Shown here: positions 27,391 through 36,907 of the stretch, in pieces
How positions within the stretch are numbered: the first letter of the stretch is position 1
Layout of the letters: each line of letters opens with the position of its first letter
The notes under the pieces: model-generated
Told to the model about the DNA's origin: nothing
Database searches by the model: none
Seen by the model: only the letters and a program-made list of their open reading frames with translations
Program-made: the position numbers and the translations under genes
Assembly: GCF_001583495.1 (NCBI RefSeq)
Contig: NZ_LQAQ01000034.1
Coordinates: 35,082-99,081 of the forward strand
Length of the DNA stretch: 64,000 bases
Direction of reading: 5' to 3'
Source of the DNA: Flammeovirga sp. SJP92
Lineage (GTDB): Bacteria > Bacteroidota > Bacteroidia > Cytophagales > Flammeovirgaceae

Positions 27391-27431
27391 TGTAATTTTG
27401 TTTGTTGAGTAATGCTTAAAGTAAATGATTT

Positions 27432-28274
27432 CTATTTTCCATGATAAGTCAAAAAATCTGATATCTCAGAATGATTAATAGATAAACGATCAAGATTAAT
27501 ATGTTTTACCTTTTTGTTTGAAGTTAATTCCAATACTTCTTTACTATTTTTATGACCTATTCTTTTAATTTTTGCAGTTGAAAATTCATTCCACCTGATT
27601 ACTTTCTGATTGCTCTCTTTGATACCATTTTTATCAAGTGTGAGTTTTGGTTTCCGATCCAACAAACGAATTATATTTTTTGATATGAGAAATAACCCTA
27701 TCAAACAACCTAAAAGAAGAAGTATATTTTCGAAAGTATATTTTTGATCTGCATCAAGATCAAAGTAAGAGAACAAACCTAAAAAGGTAAACGGCACAAG
27801 GAATAAAAGGTGAATTATTATCCAAAAACGACTATTGTAATAACACACCTTATGGTTTTTAGGCAAGTAAGATTTAGACGTTTTTTCTTTACTAGTTCTT
27901 AGCAACAGTTCAATTTCTCTAAGTTGTTCTTTTTGTGCTTGGCTCATAAAAAAAGAGCCACTTGCACTTGAAAATATTTTTTGTTCAAGTGCCTTACGGT
28001 GAAAAGCATGTTTATTATCTACATTTTTGTAGGCCCAAATTCTCCAAGGTCCAATATTATATTGTACATAAATAAAAGCGACAAGTAATGGAATTGAAAA
28101 AGAAAAGAATGGAAATAAAAAATCGTATTCCAAAATTTCTTCATTTATATAAGGTCTTAAAAAAATTGACAAAAAAAAGTTGATTGGAATTAAACCAAAA
28201 GCGAAGATTAAAGGTCTGTTAACAAATTTGGATCTCCCTTGATTTACTAAGTCGTCTGCTGAAATTTTCTTCAT
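27432..28274 (-). CDS. Four-helix membrane protein of unknown function
   Basis: The 280-aa product has two hydrophobic pairs: FGLIPINFFLSIFL and FPFFSFSIPLLVAFIYVQYN before residue 75, then IIHLLFLVPFTFLGLFSYF and ILLLLGCLIGLFLISKNIIR near 150-205. A C-terminal domain (LTLDKNGIKESNQKVIRWNE) is the short PH-like domain often found at the end of such Bacteroidota membrane proteins. No enzyme motif is seen. Confidence 0.65.
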   Translation of the reverse strand: MKKISADDLVNQGRSKFVNRPLIFAFGLIPINFFLSIFLRPYINEEILEYDFLFPFFSFSIPLLVAFIYVQYNIGPWRIWAYKNVDNKHAFHRKALEQKIFSSASGSFFMSQAQKEQLREIELLLRTSKEKTSKSYLPKNHKVCYYNSRFWIIIHLLFLVPFTFLGLFSYFDLDADQKYTFENILLLLGCLIGLFLISKNIIRLLDRKPKLTLDKNGIKESNQKVIRWNEFSTAKIKRIGHKNSKEVLELTSNKKVKHINLDRLSINHSEISDFLTYHGK

Positions 28275-28353
28275 TATTTATTGTTTATGTACTAAGCCCA
28301 AAATAGAGAATTTTGAATTTGTACTTAGGTACTTAATACTCCCTTTATCTATT

Positions 28354-28896
28354 TTACTTCAACAAAAATGCACCAAAAAAAGTCACTGTGTTTTTACCGT
28401 TTACATACTCCATTTCACATTCCTTTGCCAAAAACGATACATTAATACAATAAGCTTCAAGAGATGCTCTTTTCTTTTCTGGATATTTACAAGGCTCATT
28501 GTGAACAACAGAACATTCCTTACAAACTGTACAAGGGCCTGCTCTTAAATCAAGGTGCTTCTCATAATGTAAATTAATTTCTTTACTGATTTTGTTAGAA
28601 ACGTTGCCATGAGCCTTCATTGCCTTGATCATTTCCGCTTTATCATAAGCTTCAGGAACATCATTTACAGTTTGATACACTAATGCTTTTTGATAGCTTT
28701 TTGCTTCTGTGATAGTCTCCTCTATTTCACCTACTAAAGGTGGACATGCATAATTTTTCCCGAACTGCCCACAATGATTTACTTCACAATATTTCCTTAA
28801 TTTCTCATCAAATGTAATTCTACTTACTTCAATCATGTGTGCTTTAAAAGCTCCTTTCGTTAGACACACCTCGATCATCTCATTTTCTTTTAGCAT
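28354..28896 (-). CDS. DUF2284-family metal-binding protein
   Basis: The 180-aa protein carries the DUF2284 signature: C-x4-CGQFGKNYACPP at residues 32-52, then PCTVCKECSVVHNEPCKYPE near 117-136 and EAYCINV near 147. These cysteines (about ten) would bind Fe-S clusters or metals, as in predicted metal-binding corrinoid-type proteins. Function unknown. Monocistronic in appearance. Start at 28896 gives MLKENEMIEV; the second Met is equally possible. Confidence 0.85.
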   Translation of the reverse strand: MLKENEMIEVCLTKGAFKAHMIEVSRITFDEKLRKYCEVNHCGQFGKNYACPPLVGEIEETITEAKSYQKALVYQTVNDVPEAYDKAEMIKAMKAHGNVSNKISKEINLHYEKHLDLRAGPCTVCKECSVVHNEPCKYPEKKRASLEAYCINVSFLAKECEMEYVNGKNTVTFFGAFLLK

Positions 28897-29069
28897 AAGT
28901 CTTATAATTGTTCTTTAATTTCCTTGCTTGTAACGTTTATATCAAACACGTTTTGATACTTCTTATATCGTTTTAGTACTACGTTTTAATCCACTAACAA
29001 TTGATAGTTTCGCATACTTTCTAGCTTATTTTTCCTTCACTAAAGAGTCAGGACAAATTTTCTTCTGTA

Positions 29070-29516
29070 CTAGTACTTAAAACATAATTGTAAAGAAAAA
29101 AGGCCATTTGATATTACCTTTTCATTATTACACATAGCCGGTGTATATTTTTTATTTTCTATGATTTGAATAATTTCTTCCTTGTTTGCTATTTGCTCCT
29201 CCCCTCTCAAAAACCTTGTACCAAATACATCTCCATTTTCAGCTATCAAATAAAATACTATAATTTTCACACCTGAAATACCTTGCTTTTTGGCCACATC
29301 AGAAACTTTTACAAGCTTTGAAATTTCCTTAAGCAAAGTGTTTTTAGGGTCCCTCAGTTTTGCAACAGTATCTACATTATAATAATAGGTCTGATTTGTA
29401 AGCGTATCAATTTTTTGTTGACAAATTGACGAATCTGAAGACTGTGCGAATACCGTACTAAACGGACCTACAATAAAAAAGATGATGACTAAAAAAAAGA
29501 GTGCTTTGGTTTCCAT
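29070..29516 (-). CDS. Secreted TonB C-terminal-like protein
   Basis: The 148-aa product has a signal peptide (ALFFLVIIFFIVGPFSTVFA). The C-terminal part (GVKIIVFYLIAENGDVFGTR ... IIENKKYTPAMCNNEKVISN) follows the TonB_C pattern of a strand-turn with NGxV, then a helix and KYTPA. It lacks the N-terminal membrane anchor and proline-rich spacer of energy-transducing TonB, so it is a stand-alone periplasmic version, common in Bacteroidota, of unknown role. Confidence 0.7.
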   Translation of the reverse strand: METKALFFLVIIFFIVGPFSTVFAQSSDSSICQQKIDTLTNQTYYYNVDTVAKLRDPKNTLLKEISKLVKVSDVAKKQGISGVKIIVFYLIAENGDVFGTRFLRGEEQIANKEEIIQIIENKKYTPAMCNNEKVISNGLFSLQLCFKY

Positions 29517-29635
29517 GTTTTCACAATTTGTTATTTAGTAAAATTAGAACCTCCTTATTCATTTTCGAAATAATACTTTATTACATTGATAATAATGAAC
29601 CGAAAAACCTAAGTATTACGATTATACAAACAATA

Positions 29636-29673
29636 TAAAAGAAGGCTTAAGAAATTAAAATTATTATGCCTTC
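29636..29673 (-). terminator. Hairpin after the 29688 small gene
   Basis: GAAGGC (29641-29646) pairs with GCCTTC (29668-29673), with TAA/TTA extension, followed by a short U run on the minus-strand RNA. Fifteen bases after the stop at 29688. Confidence 0.5.
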
Positions 29674-29687
29674 ATATCATTTTTAGT

Positions 29688-29915
29688 TTAACAATCCCAC
29701 CACATATACTTGCAGTATTTAACAAACGGTTTGTCTTTTCCCTTATTCAGGATCTCTTTTAAGATACGGTTGTTTTCCCTTCTGAATTTTTTGTTTGCAA
29801 GAACTTTCATTTCTTTACCAACAGTGTGAAAATGAAAACACACAAGTCGATGGGTATCATTTCTTTTTTGCTTCTCAGTGAAGTTGTAATACTTCTTATT
29901 AATTCTGGTTTTCAT
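29688..29915 (-). CDS. Small basic protein of unknown function
   Basis: The 75-aa product is highly basic (Lys/Arg about one third) and ends in KYCKYMWWDC. It begins KTRINKKYYNFTEKQKRNDT and has a HFHTVGKEMK core. It could bind nucleic acid, but no family is recognised. A hairpin terminator after it supports it as a real transcript. Confidence 0.5.
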   Translation of the reverse strand: MKTRINKKYYNFTEKQKRNDTHRLVCFHFHTVGKEMKVLANKKFRRENNRILKEILNKGKDKPFVKYCKYMWWDC

Positions 29916-30174
29916 GATGTATTAAATACGATTAGTACTTAATACAGAGTGCCTTTTTTAGATGCCATATCATTGAATGTTACAATGATTAAAGATAGCA
30001 AATTTTTAAAACTAAATTCAAGCTACCTCTTTCTCCTATAGATAGGAGATTGATATGTTCTCGTAATTATCTAGATTATTTAAGTTGATAACTGTCTGTG
30101 ATATAAATTGAATCTTTTCCAATTCATAAATCAATAGGTCAGATTCATGTGTGTAATAACAATTGAACCTTTAA

Positions 30175-30594
30175 CTATTGCCCAAATATTTCAAGAATTT
30201 CTTTTTCGTGTTCTTTTAGATTTTTTGAAAATTCTAATTTTTCCCATTCCCAAGTATCTGTTTTTTCATTATAAAACCTTTCAGTCGACTCTTCATGATC
30301 CCAGAAATAAACTTTTTCATCTGATAATTCTTTTAAATTAATCAGGTAATAATCTCCCCCACCGTTTTCACCAATACAAAGTTTCTGTTTAATTAATTTT
30401 TCTGATCCATAGAATCCAAGGTATTGGTTTATTGAAATTAGTTGTTCTGGATCATCATAAAGAAATAACAACTCACCTAACATTGTTTTAAGCTTAGTAA
30501 GTTCTATTGGGTAATTTGTGATATAATCAATAAAATGTTGAGGAAGTTCGATATTTAGCTCCAATTCAATTTTTCTGATATCATCTATATTCAT
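30175..30594 (-). CDS. SMI1/KNR4 (SUKH)-like protein
   Basis: The 139-aa product fits the SUKH fold: IDDIRKIELELNIELPQHFI (the E-x-x-L...LP-x-x-Y/F entry motif), GELLFLYDDPEQLISINQYL, and CIGENGGGDYYLINLKELSD (the G-x-GD-Y/F core), then KVYFWDHEESTE. SUKH proteins are common immunity proteins against polymorphic and contact-dependent toxins, but no cognate toxin is adjacent. It lies 7 bp downstream of a lipoprotein gene, probably in one operon with 30602 and 31394. Confidence 0.85.
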   Translation of the reverse strand: MNIDDIRKIELELNIELPQHFIDYITNYPIELTKLKTMLGELLFLYDDPEQLISINQYLGFYGSEKLIKQKLCIGENGGGDYYLINLKELSDEKVYFWDHEESTERFYNEKTDTWEWEKLEFSKNLKEHEKEILEIFGQ

Positions 30595-30601
30595 GTGGTA
30601 T

Positions 30602-31390
30602 TTATTCTTTTTTCGTTATTATCACTCTTACATTAACATCTGATCTTACCTGTTTTCCATCAGCCTCACCTGGTATCCAAATTGGATATTCAGCTTTTAT
30701 GTGTTTTACAGCAATTTCAAAAAGTTCATCTTTGTATTTCTTATTTTCTTTAAGTTTTGCCATAAATTTGATGGAATGAAACCCAGACATAGTACTATCT
30801 TTTTCTACAGTAAAACCTATGTCAAAAAATGGCCAACCACCATAGTTTTCCTTTTTCTCTTTTATATTAGGTCTATTAACCGTAACCGTTAGATTGTAAT
30901 CGCTTGTCTGTTTCGTTTCATTCGGTAATCTTGGTGGTATGTCACAATCCAAATATTGAACAATTTCATCTTCTAATTGATTGCTAATTTGGTAAAGGCT
31001 TTCAGCTTTTTTGTGAAGGTTTTCTTTGAAGTCTATTCCATATTTATCAATGATTATCTTGTCCATATAATCTCCATAACAACCTTCTGACTGACCTTCA
31101 TAGACCACACAACTTCTTAGATCATAATCAAATTCAAGTCCATTTAATTTACAGAGGTCTCTCAATTCAGCTTCATAAGTGATAAAACCAAAAAGGAAAC
31201 CAGCAGTTTGTGTAAACACAATCTTACCATTTTCAATATCCCTTTTTGCTCTTTCAATTTCAGAAATACACAGCGTATCATCCGGATTCGGATGAATTAC
31301 ATACTCAAGTCTGTTGCGTTGTTCATTCTTATTGTCTTGAATACAAGCACTCAATGAAATGAGAGCCAATAATATTAATATGTATTTCAT
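30602..31390 (-). CDS. Lipoprotein of unknown function upstream of SUKH gene
   Basis: The 262-aa product has the lipoprotein signal KYILILLALISLSAC. The mature part has a Cys-containing first half (DDTLCISEIERAKRDIENGK, RDLCKLNGLEFDYDLRSCVV, SEGCYGDYM) and a second half ending EAVKHIKAEYPIWIPGEADG-like (here IAVKHIKAEYPIWIPGEADG), close to a repeated strand-helix. FGFITYEAELRDLC recalls NTF2-like toxins' partners, but no family is recognised. Three bases separate it from the upstream gene. Confidence 0.65.
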   Translation of the reverse strand: MKYILILLALISLSACIQDNKNEQRNRLEYVIHPNPDDTLCISEIERAKRDIENGKIVFTQTAGFLFGFITYEAELRDLCKLNGLEFDYDLRSCVVYEGQSEGCYGDYMDKIIIDKYGIDFKENLHKKAESLYQISNQLEDEIVQYLDCDIPPRLPNETKQTSDYNLTVTVNRPNIKEKKENYGGWPFFDIGFTVEKDSTMSGFHSIKFMAKLKENKKYKDELFEIAVKHIKAEYPIWIPGEADGKQVRSDVNVRVIITKKE

Positions 31391-31393
31391 CTC

Positions 31394-31882
31394 TTACATC
31401 ACACTTCTTTCAAGTGTTTTATCTAGCTTAAAAATTGTATTCTGTATTAAAAAGTCTGCATCAGGTAAATTACCATTAGAACCATTTATTAATGTTTTCC
31501 CTTTTACATTTGCTTTCATCCAAGTCTCATTGACGTCGAGTAACTCTATTTCAAGTTCTTCCACACTACTATGCTCAAAGTAATATACGTTGGATAGATT
31601 TTCCTCTCTTTCATTATCATATCCCTCTTTTTGGTAAATCTTCCTCCCTACTTTTAATTCTAAAGTATCGGCTGTTAATAGAGCTGTAGCCTCAAAGTTG
31701 GGTACAGGATCAATTATTTTTTCCAACTCTTTATCACGCTTGATTGGTGTCGACTCTTCAAAACAAATAGTCATTTCCCATACTCCATCTTCACCTTTAT
31801 AGATATTGTATTTCGCATCTTTTATTTTGAATTCCTCTATATCAAATTCTAAATGTTTTATTTCCCAAATATTCTCTTTCAT
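31394..31882 (-). CDS. Hypothetical cytosolic protein in SUKH operon
   Basis: The 162-aa product lacks a signal peptide. It is acidic and strand-rich (KDAKYNIYKGEDGVWEMTIC, ATALLTADTLELKVGRKIYQ, EELEIELLDVNETWMKANVK), ending in a short helix. The closing block TWMKANVKGKTLINGSNG resembles that of another protein here (53283-53882), suggesting a shared fold used in toxin-immunity operons. Family not recognised. First gene of the operon 31394-30602-30175. Confidence 0.6.
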   Translation of the reverse strand: MKENIWEIKHLEFDIEEFKIKDAKYNIYKGEDGVWEMTICFEESTPIKRDKELEKIIDPVPNFEATALLTADTLELKVGRKIYQKEGYDNEREENLSNVYYFEHSSVEELEIELLDVNETWMKANVKGKTLINGSNGNLPDADFLIQNTIFKLDKTLERSVM

Positions 31883-32019
31883 AAAATTGTGATATAAAAA
31901 CTACTTATTTGATTAACTATTTAGTTTAATTATTAGTGGTGTTGAAGTGGTAGATTATCACCAGAAACCATTTTAAAGAATTTATTCTTTGACATTTAAA
32001 CTAGATCTTTTCAATAGTT

Positions 32020-32667
32020 TTATTCATATTTCATCATCAATCCAAAGTCGAAAGGTGTCCATAAAGAAGACTTTAATCCACTTTCTTTAAATCCAGTATT
32101 TACCCAACTATTACAGGTATTAAAGCAAGAATAACTCCCTTTTGATTTATAGAAATCATCTATTGAGGTATACCCCTTATTTTCTAGAATAATTTTCATT
32201 CCGTCCTCCTTCATTTCAAACGTATTAAGCAAGTAACTATTGAGTTTTTGTAACTCAGATTCACTTACTTTTATTTCAATCCAACCTGATTGCTTTTGTC
32301 GATATCGAGTTACGTGAATTAAAGTTGAACTCTTTAAAAACATTGCTCTAAAGGCATTACTAAAAGTCAAATCTCCCCATGTTGGAGTGTTGATATAAAA
32401 ATTCTCATCTCCCCAACCAAAGGATAAATACTTCTCGTTCCTTAGGTATTTTATTCCCGACAAAACCAAAACATCGACATTTTCAATTGGCATTACAATG
32501 TCTAAATGAATTCCATTTGTATTTAAATAAATCAGTTTTTCAGAACGCTCATCAGTTACAATTCTATCAACAGTTATTAAAGATAGAACTAGAGAGATTA
32601 CTACATAGATTATTGGAATTAGTAAAAAAAATAAAGTCCACTTCAATATTTTCTTTCCTATTTTCAT
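32020..32667 (-). CDS. DUF2459/TIGR02117-family membrane-anchored protein
   Basis: The 215-aa product has one N-terminal helix (WTLFFLLIPIIYVVISLVLS). It carries the family motifs: YLNTNGIHLDIVMPIENVDV, YLSFGWGDENFYINTPTWGD, SSTLIHVTRYRQK, and CFNTCNSWVNTGFKESGL...WTPF near the C-terminus. The invariant H, D, WGD and Cys/N-W residues recall a papain-like (NlpC-type) hydrolase active site. The family is known as urease-associated in some phyla, but no urease is near. Function here unknown. Confidence 0.8.
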   Translation of the reverse strand: MKIGKKILKWTLFFLLIPIIYVVISLVLSLITVDRIVTDERSEKLIYLNTNGIHLDIVMPIENVDVLVLSGIKYLRNEKYLSFGWGDENFYINTPTWGDLTFSNAFRAMFLKSSTLIHVTRYRQKQSGWIEIKVSESELQKLNSYLLNTFEMKEDGMKIILENKGYTSIDDFYKSKGSYSCFNTCNSWVNTGFKESGLKSSLWTPFDFGLMMKYE

Positions 32668-32896
32668 AAAATTTTGCTTTTATATGTGCTGACAATTGTG
32701 TTTTACTTTATATTTATATTAGTCTTCCATTTAAAATTATTCAAGACTAAATCCTTTTGCATCAGAAATAATTCGGCTGATATTCTTATTCTTCGTTATT
32801 TTCATAGATTCTATATTTATAGAGCATGTTTGAAATATAATAAACATGTTAAATTTAATGCTATTTCGACTATTATATTGTTACAGGCTTACTCTT

Positions 32897-34447
32897 TTAT
32901 TTGAAGTAAAAATCAAGTCCCTCAACAGGGTTTGATTTAAAATATTTTTTTTCTTGGTGTATCTCATCTACAAACTTGAAAACCTGTTTTGCTCTTTCAA
33001 TTTCACCTTGTTTTGGTGTTGAGAATAGTCTTACTGCTCGTCTTCTCCAATTTTGTAAATAATCAAGTGCTAATTGTCTTATGTTCTCGTTTTGATCAAT
33101 TGTTCCAATCATCAAGTCAGGTATTGTTGCCCAACCACCAACTTTGTTGAAGAATTTTAGCATTGACTTCTTTAACTCATAATCGCCTTTATCGTATATA
33201 ATTTTTGCCCTAATCAATATTTCTTGTCTTGGAATACGCGATAAGAATTCAATGATTAAGTTTCTAAGACCTAGATATTGGCTGTCCAGATTTGCTAATG
33301 CAAAGTCATAAGCACTTTCTTCATCGAGCTTACAAACAGCTAAAAATGCTGTCTTTTTGATTCTAATTCTTTTATCATTTAGAAATACCTTAACTGTTTC
33401 CAAATACTGTTTACCTTGTGTTTCAGCAAGTCCGTTTAATGATCCTATGACTTGTTTGTTTTCTTGTAAACAGTCATTGTAAAATTTAGCGAAGTCAATG
33501 TTGGATTGTTTAAGCGTAAACCTAGCAAAATGACGTATTGTAGCGGAATTGTCCGATAAAAACTTCTCTGCAATTATTTCAAAACCATTTTGGTCTTTTA
33601 AACAATAAAGTGCTTGAATTCTAACATTAGCTGATTTATCATTCAGTAATTGTTCGATTACAGTTTGCTCAAGTTTTTCAAAGTGGCTTATTGTTAATTT
33701 CCTAATCAAAAAATGTTTGTCAGATAAAAACAATTTTAATTCTTGGGAATTGTCTCTAAGTGAAATTGAAATATATCTAGCTAAAAGAATTCTTAATTTG
33801 TCTGGGTACTTCTTAAAGTTATCAATTACATATGTCCTATTTTTGGAAGCAATGAACTCAACAATGTCTCTGTAAACACTGCCTAAATCTGTTCGTTGAA
33901 CTTTCTGAAGCCATTCAAAAATTGGCAAATTTTCAATTAAGCTATCGATGTAATGAGTTGTTTTATAGTTATCAATACCATTTTGTGCAGCTTGTCGAAC
34001 TGGCAAAACCCAATCAGCTAAGCGATAGATTAGAAATTGAATAGCTCTTGAACTATCAACTTGTGAAAGTTTTTTTACTGCTTTTTCTCTAACATAACCA
34101 CTTCTGTTTAATGAGCTAATGGCTAACAATTCTACAAATTGTTCCTTTGGAAAATTCGCTTCATAAAAGTCAATATCACTTTCTGAAATCCCACAGTGTT
34201 TTAGAGTATCATAATATCCTTTTTTACTGTCTATTTTTTGGAATAGGTGAGTTATCGTCCTACAAGTAGCTTCTCGAATTTCTCTATTGCTATCTTTTAG
34301 AAACTCTATTAAGCTGTAAATTATGTTTGTATGGCCATCATTGGCAATTTTAGTCAAGGCGTTAATTTTCTCTTCAGTGTTGTTCTTAGAGAAAAACCAA
34401 GTTTTGTTAGGACGTCTTAAGATTTCTATGTTTTGCCAGATTTCCAT
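32897..34447 (-). CDS. HEAT-repeat protein
   Basis: The 516-aa all-helical protein is built of HEAT-like repeats: NIIYSLIEFLKDSNREIREA, SGYVREKAVKKLSQVDSSRA, WVLPVRQAAQNGIDNYKTTH, FLIRKLTISHFEKLEQTVIE, SANVRIQALYCLKDQNGFEI, and others to the C-terminus. It lacks a signal peptide. Such solenoids serve as protein-binding scaffolds; the partner is unknown. Likely co-transcribed with 34550-35212 (102-bp gap). Confidence 0.85.
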   Translation of the reverse strand: MEIWQNIEILRRPNKTWFFSKNNTEEKINALTKIANDGHTNIIYSLIEFLKDSNREIREATCRTITHLFQKIDSKKGYYDTLKHCGISESDIDFYEANFPKEQFVELLAISSLNRSGYVREKAVKKLSQVDSSRAIQFLIYRLADWVLPVRQAAQNGIDNYKTTHYIDSLIENLPIFEWLQKVQRTDLGSVYRDIVEFIASKNRTYVIDNFKKYPDKLRILLARYISISLRDNSQELKLFLSDKHFLIRKLTISHFEKLEQTVIEQLLNDKSANVRIQALYCLKDQNGFEIIAEKFLSDNSATIRHFARFTLKQSNIDFAKFYNDCLQENKQVIGSLNGLAETQGKQYLETVKVFLNDKRIRIKKTAFLAVCKLDEESAYDFALANLDSQYLGLRNLIIEFLSRIPRQEILIRAKIIYDKGDYELKKSMLKFFNKVGGWATIPDLMIGTIDQNENIRQLALDYLQNWRRRAVRLFSTPKQGEIERAKQVFKFVDEIHQEKKYFKSNPVEGLDFYFK

Positions 34448-34549
34448 TTTTTCTATGTTGTCTTTAAGGCTTACCCGTAATATTCGGACTAAAAAGCTTT
34501 ATTGCTTTGCAGGACTGCTTTAATTTTACAGCTACATTTATGCTTATTT

Positions 34550-35212
34550 TTAATAATTATCAATTCTCCAATCTAAATCAATTTTGTCTAAATCAACATC
34601 AGGATAGTTGAATCTTGATGTTAATTCTTCAATTTCAATTTCGCGTTGCTTTGGGTCAAGAATTAACCAAAGCGTGTTATCTATATTTTCTAAATTATCT
34701 TTAATAAGATCTTTTAGTTCTTTCTGTAGATATTGACTGTAAATCAAACCAATTGAAAAACCTTCTAACATTCCACCATTTGGATAAGTCACTTTGTAAA
34801 TTTCTTGACGAAAATTCCATAAATTATTGAACATCCATCCGATATCTACAGGTCTACTCATTCTATCTTCTGGAACATGTTCAAACAATTCTTTAATTTT
34901 ATTGATTGCTTGTTCTGATAGCTCCTTGTTTTCTTCATATGGTCTGTCATGTAAAAACTCTCCTTGCAATAAATACTGAATATTGGTCAGTTTGTTAAGT
35001 TGTTTCACTCTACTTAACTCTTCCTTTTTCCCAACAATAGAATATTTTATTTGAACCAGTGGGTTTACATATTTTTTTGACAATCCAAATGCCTCCAACA
35101 ATGCTTCTATTTGTTTCCTTCTAATAGCACTTGGTTTTTCGTTTTTAAGATCTGGTCTTGCCCATAGATAATCATAGTCAAGAAGCTTATAGATAAGGTC
35201 TTTTGCAGTCAT
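34550..35212 (-). CDS. Hypothetical cytosolic protein upstream of HEAT protein
   Basis: The 220-aa product is helical and charged with an N-terminal KDLIYKLLDYDYLWARPDLK and a C-terminal acidic segment (VDLDKIDLDWRIDNY). The N-terminal YLW-x-RPDL block resembles small helical domains of toxin-immunity regions. A conserved-looking block PVDIGWMFNNLWNFRQEIYK lies near 140. Family not recognised. Same strand and close spacing suggest an operon with the HEAT-repeat gene. Confidence 0.6.
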   Translation of the reverse strand: MTAKDLIYKLLDYDYLWARPDLKNEKPSAIRRKQIEALLEAFGLSKKYVNPLVQIKYSIVGKKEELSRVKQLNKLTNIQYLLQGEFLHDRPYEENKELSEQAINKIKELFEHVPEDRMSRPVDIGWMFNNLWNFRQEIYKVTYPNGGMLEGFSIGLIYSQYLQKELKDLIKDNLENIDNTLWLILDPKQREIEIEELTSRFNYPDVDLDKIDLDWRIDNY

Positions 35213-35274
35213 ATTTTAATTGAAATTAATAACAGCGAGTAAATGCAAAGGAGGCAATTGCAGGCTTCAACTTA

Positions 35275-35308
35275 TCAAACTACACGAAAGTTAAAGTGGG
35301 CTACAACC
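35275..35308. repeat. Dispersed spacer repeat (copy 1)
   Basis: Shares ACGAAAGTT(A/G)AAGTGGG with flanking matches to 36813-36847 (about 30 of 34 positions). Lies in the spacer before the 35352 gene's upstream neighbour. Function unknown. Confidence 0.6.
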
Positions 35309-35351
35309 GTTGATTTTGCAACAACCTCGCCTATTTTGTATATATTTTTTC

Positions 35352-35957
35352 TTATTCCCAATCACACCAACAGCCATATAGGACTGTTTTTTCTGTCCGA
35401 ATAAATTGTTGTTTATCAAATTCTATAATTGTGTCATTAAGAATCTTAAATTCAACGTATTTATGTGGATAATCAATTTTTACAATTTCCCCTTCTTCTT
35501 CCTTAACTTTTTCAACTTTTAAACATGTATTTGGAAAGCCTGCTTCTTGATTAATACTAATTGTGTCATCAAAAACCATAAATTCAATGTTCTCATGTGG
35601 GTAATCAATTCTCACAATCGCCCCTTCCCCTACCTTAACTTTTCCAACTTTTACACATGTATTTGGAAAGCCTGCTTCTTGATTAACACTAATTGTGTCA
35701 TTACTTAGCGCTAGCGAACCAGGAAAAAGTACTCCATAAACAGAATCTTTACTTTTTATAATCAATGCACTTGAACAATATTTCACATCATCATAAGCGA
35801 TTTGCCAATCTGCATTCCTTGAAATCCAAAATTCTTCAAATTGAAAAGTGTCCGTTTTTTGTGAAGTTTGACTAAAACCGAATGACACTGAAACCAATAA
35901 AACTATCGTTGAAATAATACATCGGTTCAAATTTTTTCCTACTAATACCCAGTTCAT
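35352..35957 (-). CDS. Secreted protein with two in-frame 44-residue repeats
   Basis: The 201-aa product has an internal signal-like helix (CIISTIVLLVSVSFGFSQ) at residues 13-30. Two consecutive 44-aa repeats cover DTIS(V/I)NQEAGFPNTC to ...VEF(M/K): unit 1 at 35568-35699, unit 2 at 35436-35567. About 31 of 44 residues agree, and the DNA is similar, so the duplication is moderately old. A terminal Cys-Cys-rich tail (LYGCWCDWE) follows. No family recognised. In contrast to the 104- and 100-bp duplications elsewhere, this one (132 bp) keeps frame. Confidence 0.7.
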   Translation of the reverse strand: MNWVLVGKNLNRCIISTIVLLVSVSFGFSQTSQKTDTFQFEEFWISRNADWQIAYDDVKYCSSALIIKSKDSVYGVLFPGSLALSNDTISVNQEAGFPNTCVKVGKVKVGEGAIVRIDYPHENIEFMVFDDTISINQEAGFPNTCLKVEKVKEEEGEIVKIDYPHKYVEFKILNDTIIEFDKQQFIRTEKTVLYGCWCDWE

Positions 35958-36128
35958 TTTTTAGTAAATTTCATTCTTTAACCATACAACTTCCGTTTAC
36001 AATATCTCATTTGCTGTTTCCTTTATCATAAACATTACTTTCGTCGAAGCAAACTATAACCTTTTATGTTTCCTGATTGAACTACGATCAACGAACGTGT
36101 TAACTAGTGGATGGATAGAAAGCTGTTG

Positions 36129-36779
36129 TTATGCTTTGTTTAAGGGTTGAATGTCATGAGCTGTTAAAAGTAAAATAATATCTTCTATTTCATTAATTAT
36201 CATTTTTGTATTCATTTTAAGAAGACGTTCTTTTTTATAATGTATAGAAACTCCACCATAAACTAACTTTCCATTTAAATGTGCCATTTTACTTTCTATT
36301 TCAGAGAACTCAATTTTACCTATCGATCTTGATGGTTTAACTTCCATGAATATTTTAATTAAATTGAAATCTAAAGAATCAAAAAATACATTGAATCCTT
36401 CAATTTTCCCTTCTAAAATTTCTTCAGTAAAAAAGAAGTTTGAATCAGTATTAATTTTTTTAAATTTAAAGCCATATAATTTTAACTCTTTCATTGAAAT
36501 GAGCTTGTAAACTTTTTGTCTAAAATACATTTTAGAAGCCCATTCAATATATGCAAATGAAAACACAATTAAAGTAAAAATAAAACCAATAGATAGACAT
36601 GTCGATACATTAATTAAAAGATTGATTTCATTTTGGTTATTATGCATTATACCCCAGTAAAATAATTCACTTGCGACGAAACCTATCAATGTACAAGTAA
36701 TAATTAAATATTTTAGTTTGTGTTTGTTTAATTGTAAAAATGTCATTTGAGAAAATTTCTTCATATATGAATAAAGCAT
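36129..36779 (-). CDS. Two-helix membrane protein of unknown function
   Basis: The 216-aa product has two N-terminal helices (LKYLIITCTLIGFVASELFY and VSTCLSIGFIFTLIVFSFAY) and a soluble C-terminal domain (GFKFKKINTDSNFFFTEEIL ... HYKKERLLKMNTKMIINEIE). No lipobox. The C-terminal half resembles DUF3137-like cytosolic domains only in outline. Its start codon lies within ACTGTTATGC, part of a recurring boundary motif. Confidence 0.6.
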   Translation of the reverse strand: MLYSYMKKFSQMTFLQLNKHKLKYLIITCTLIGFVASELFYWGIMHNNQNEINLLINVSTCLSIGFIFTLIVFSFAYIEWASKMYFRQKVYKLISMKELKLYGFKFKKINTDSNFFFTEEILEGKIEGFNVFFDSLDFNLIKIFMEVKPSRSIGKIEFSEIESKMAHLNGKLVYGGVSIHYKKERLLKMNTKMIINEIEDIILLLTAHDIQPLNKA

Positions 36780-36812
36780 AACAGTTCGTATAAATTGCGT
36801 GTCACTTTCCTG

Positions 36813-36847
36813 TCAAACTATACGAAAGTTGAAGTGGGTTACAAACC
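36813..36847. repeat. Dispersed spacer repeat (copy 2)
   Basis: Second copy of the repeat at 35275-35308. It sits inside a 110-bp interval bounded by AACAGT (36780-36785) and ACTGTT (36884-36889). Confidence 0.6.
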
Positions 36848-36907
36848 CTGAAATCACTACTATCTCGGCTATGAAATTTATATACTGTTGGCGGCAAGTT
36901 TATCTTT

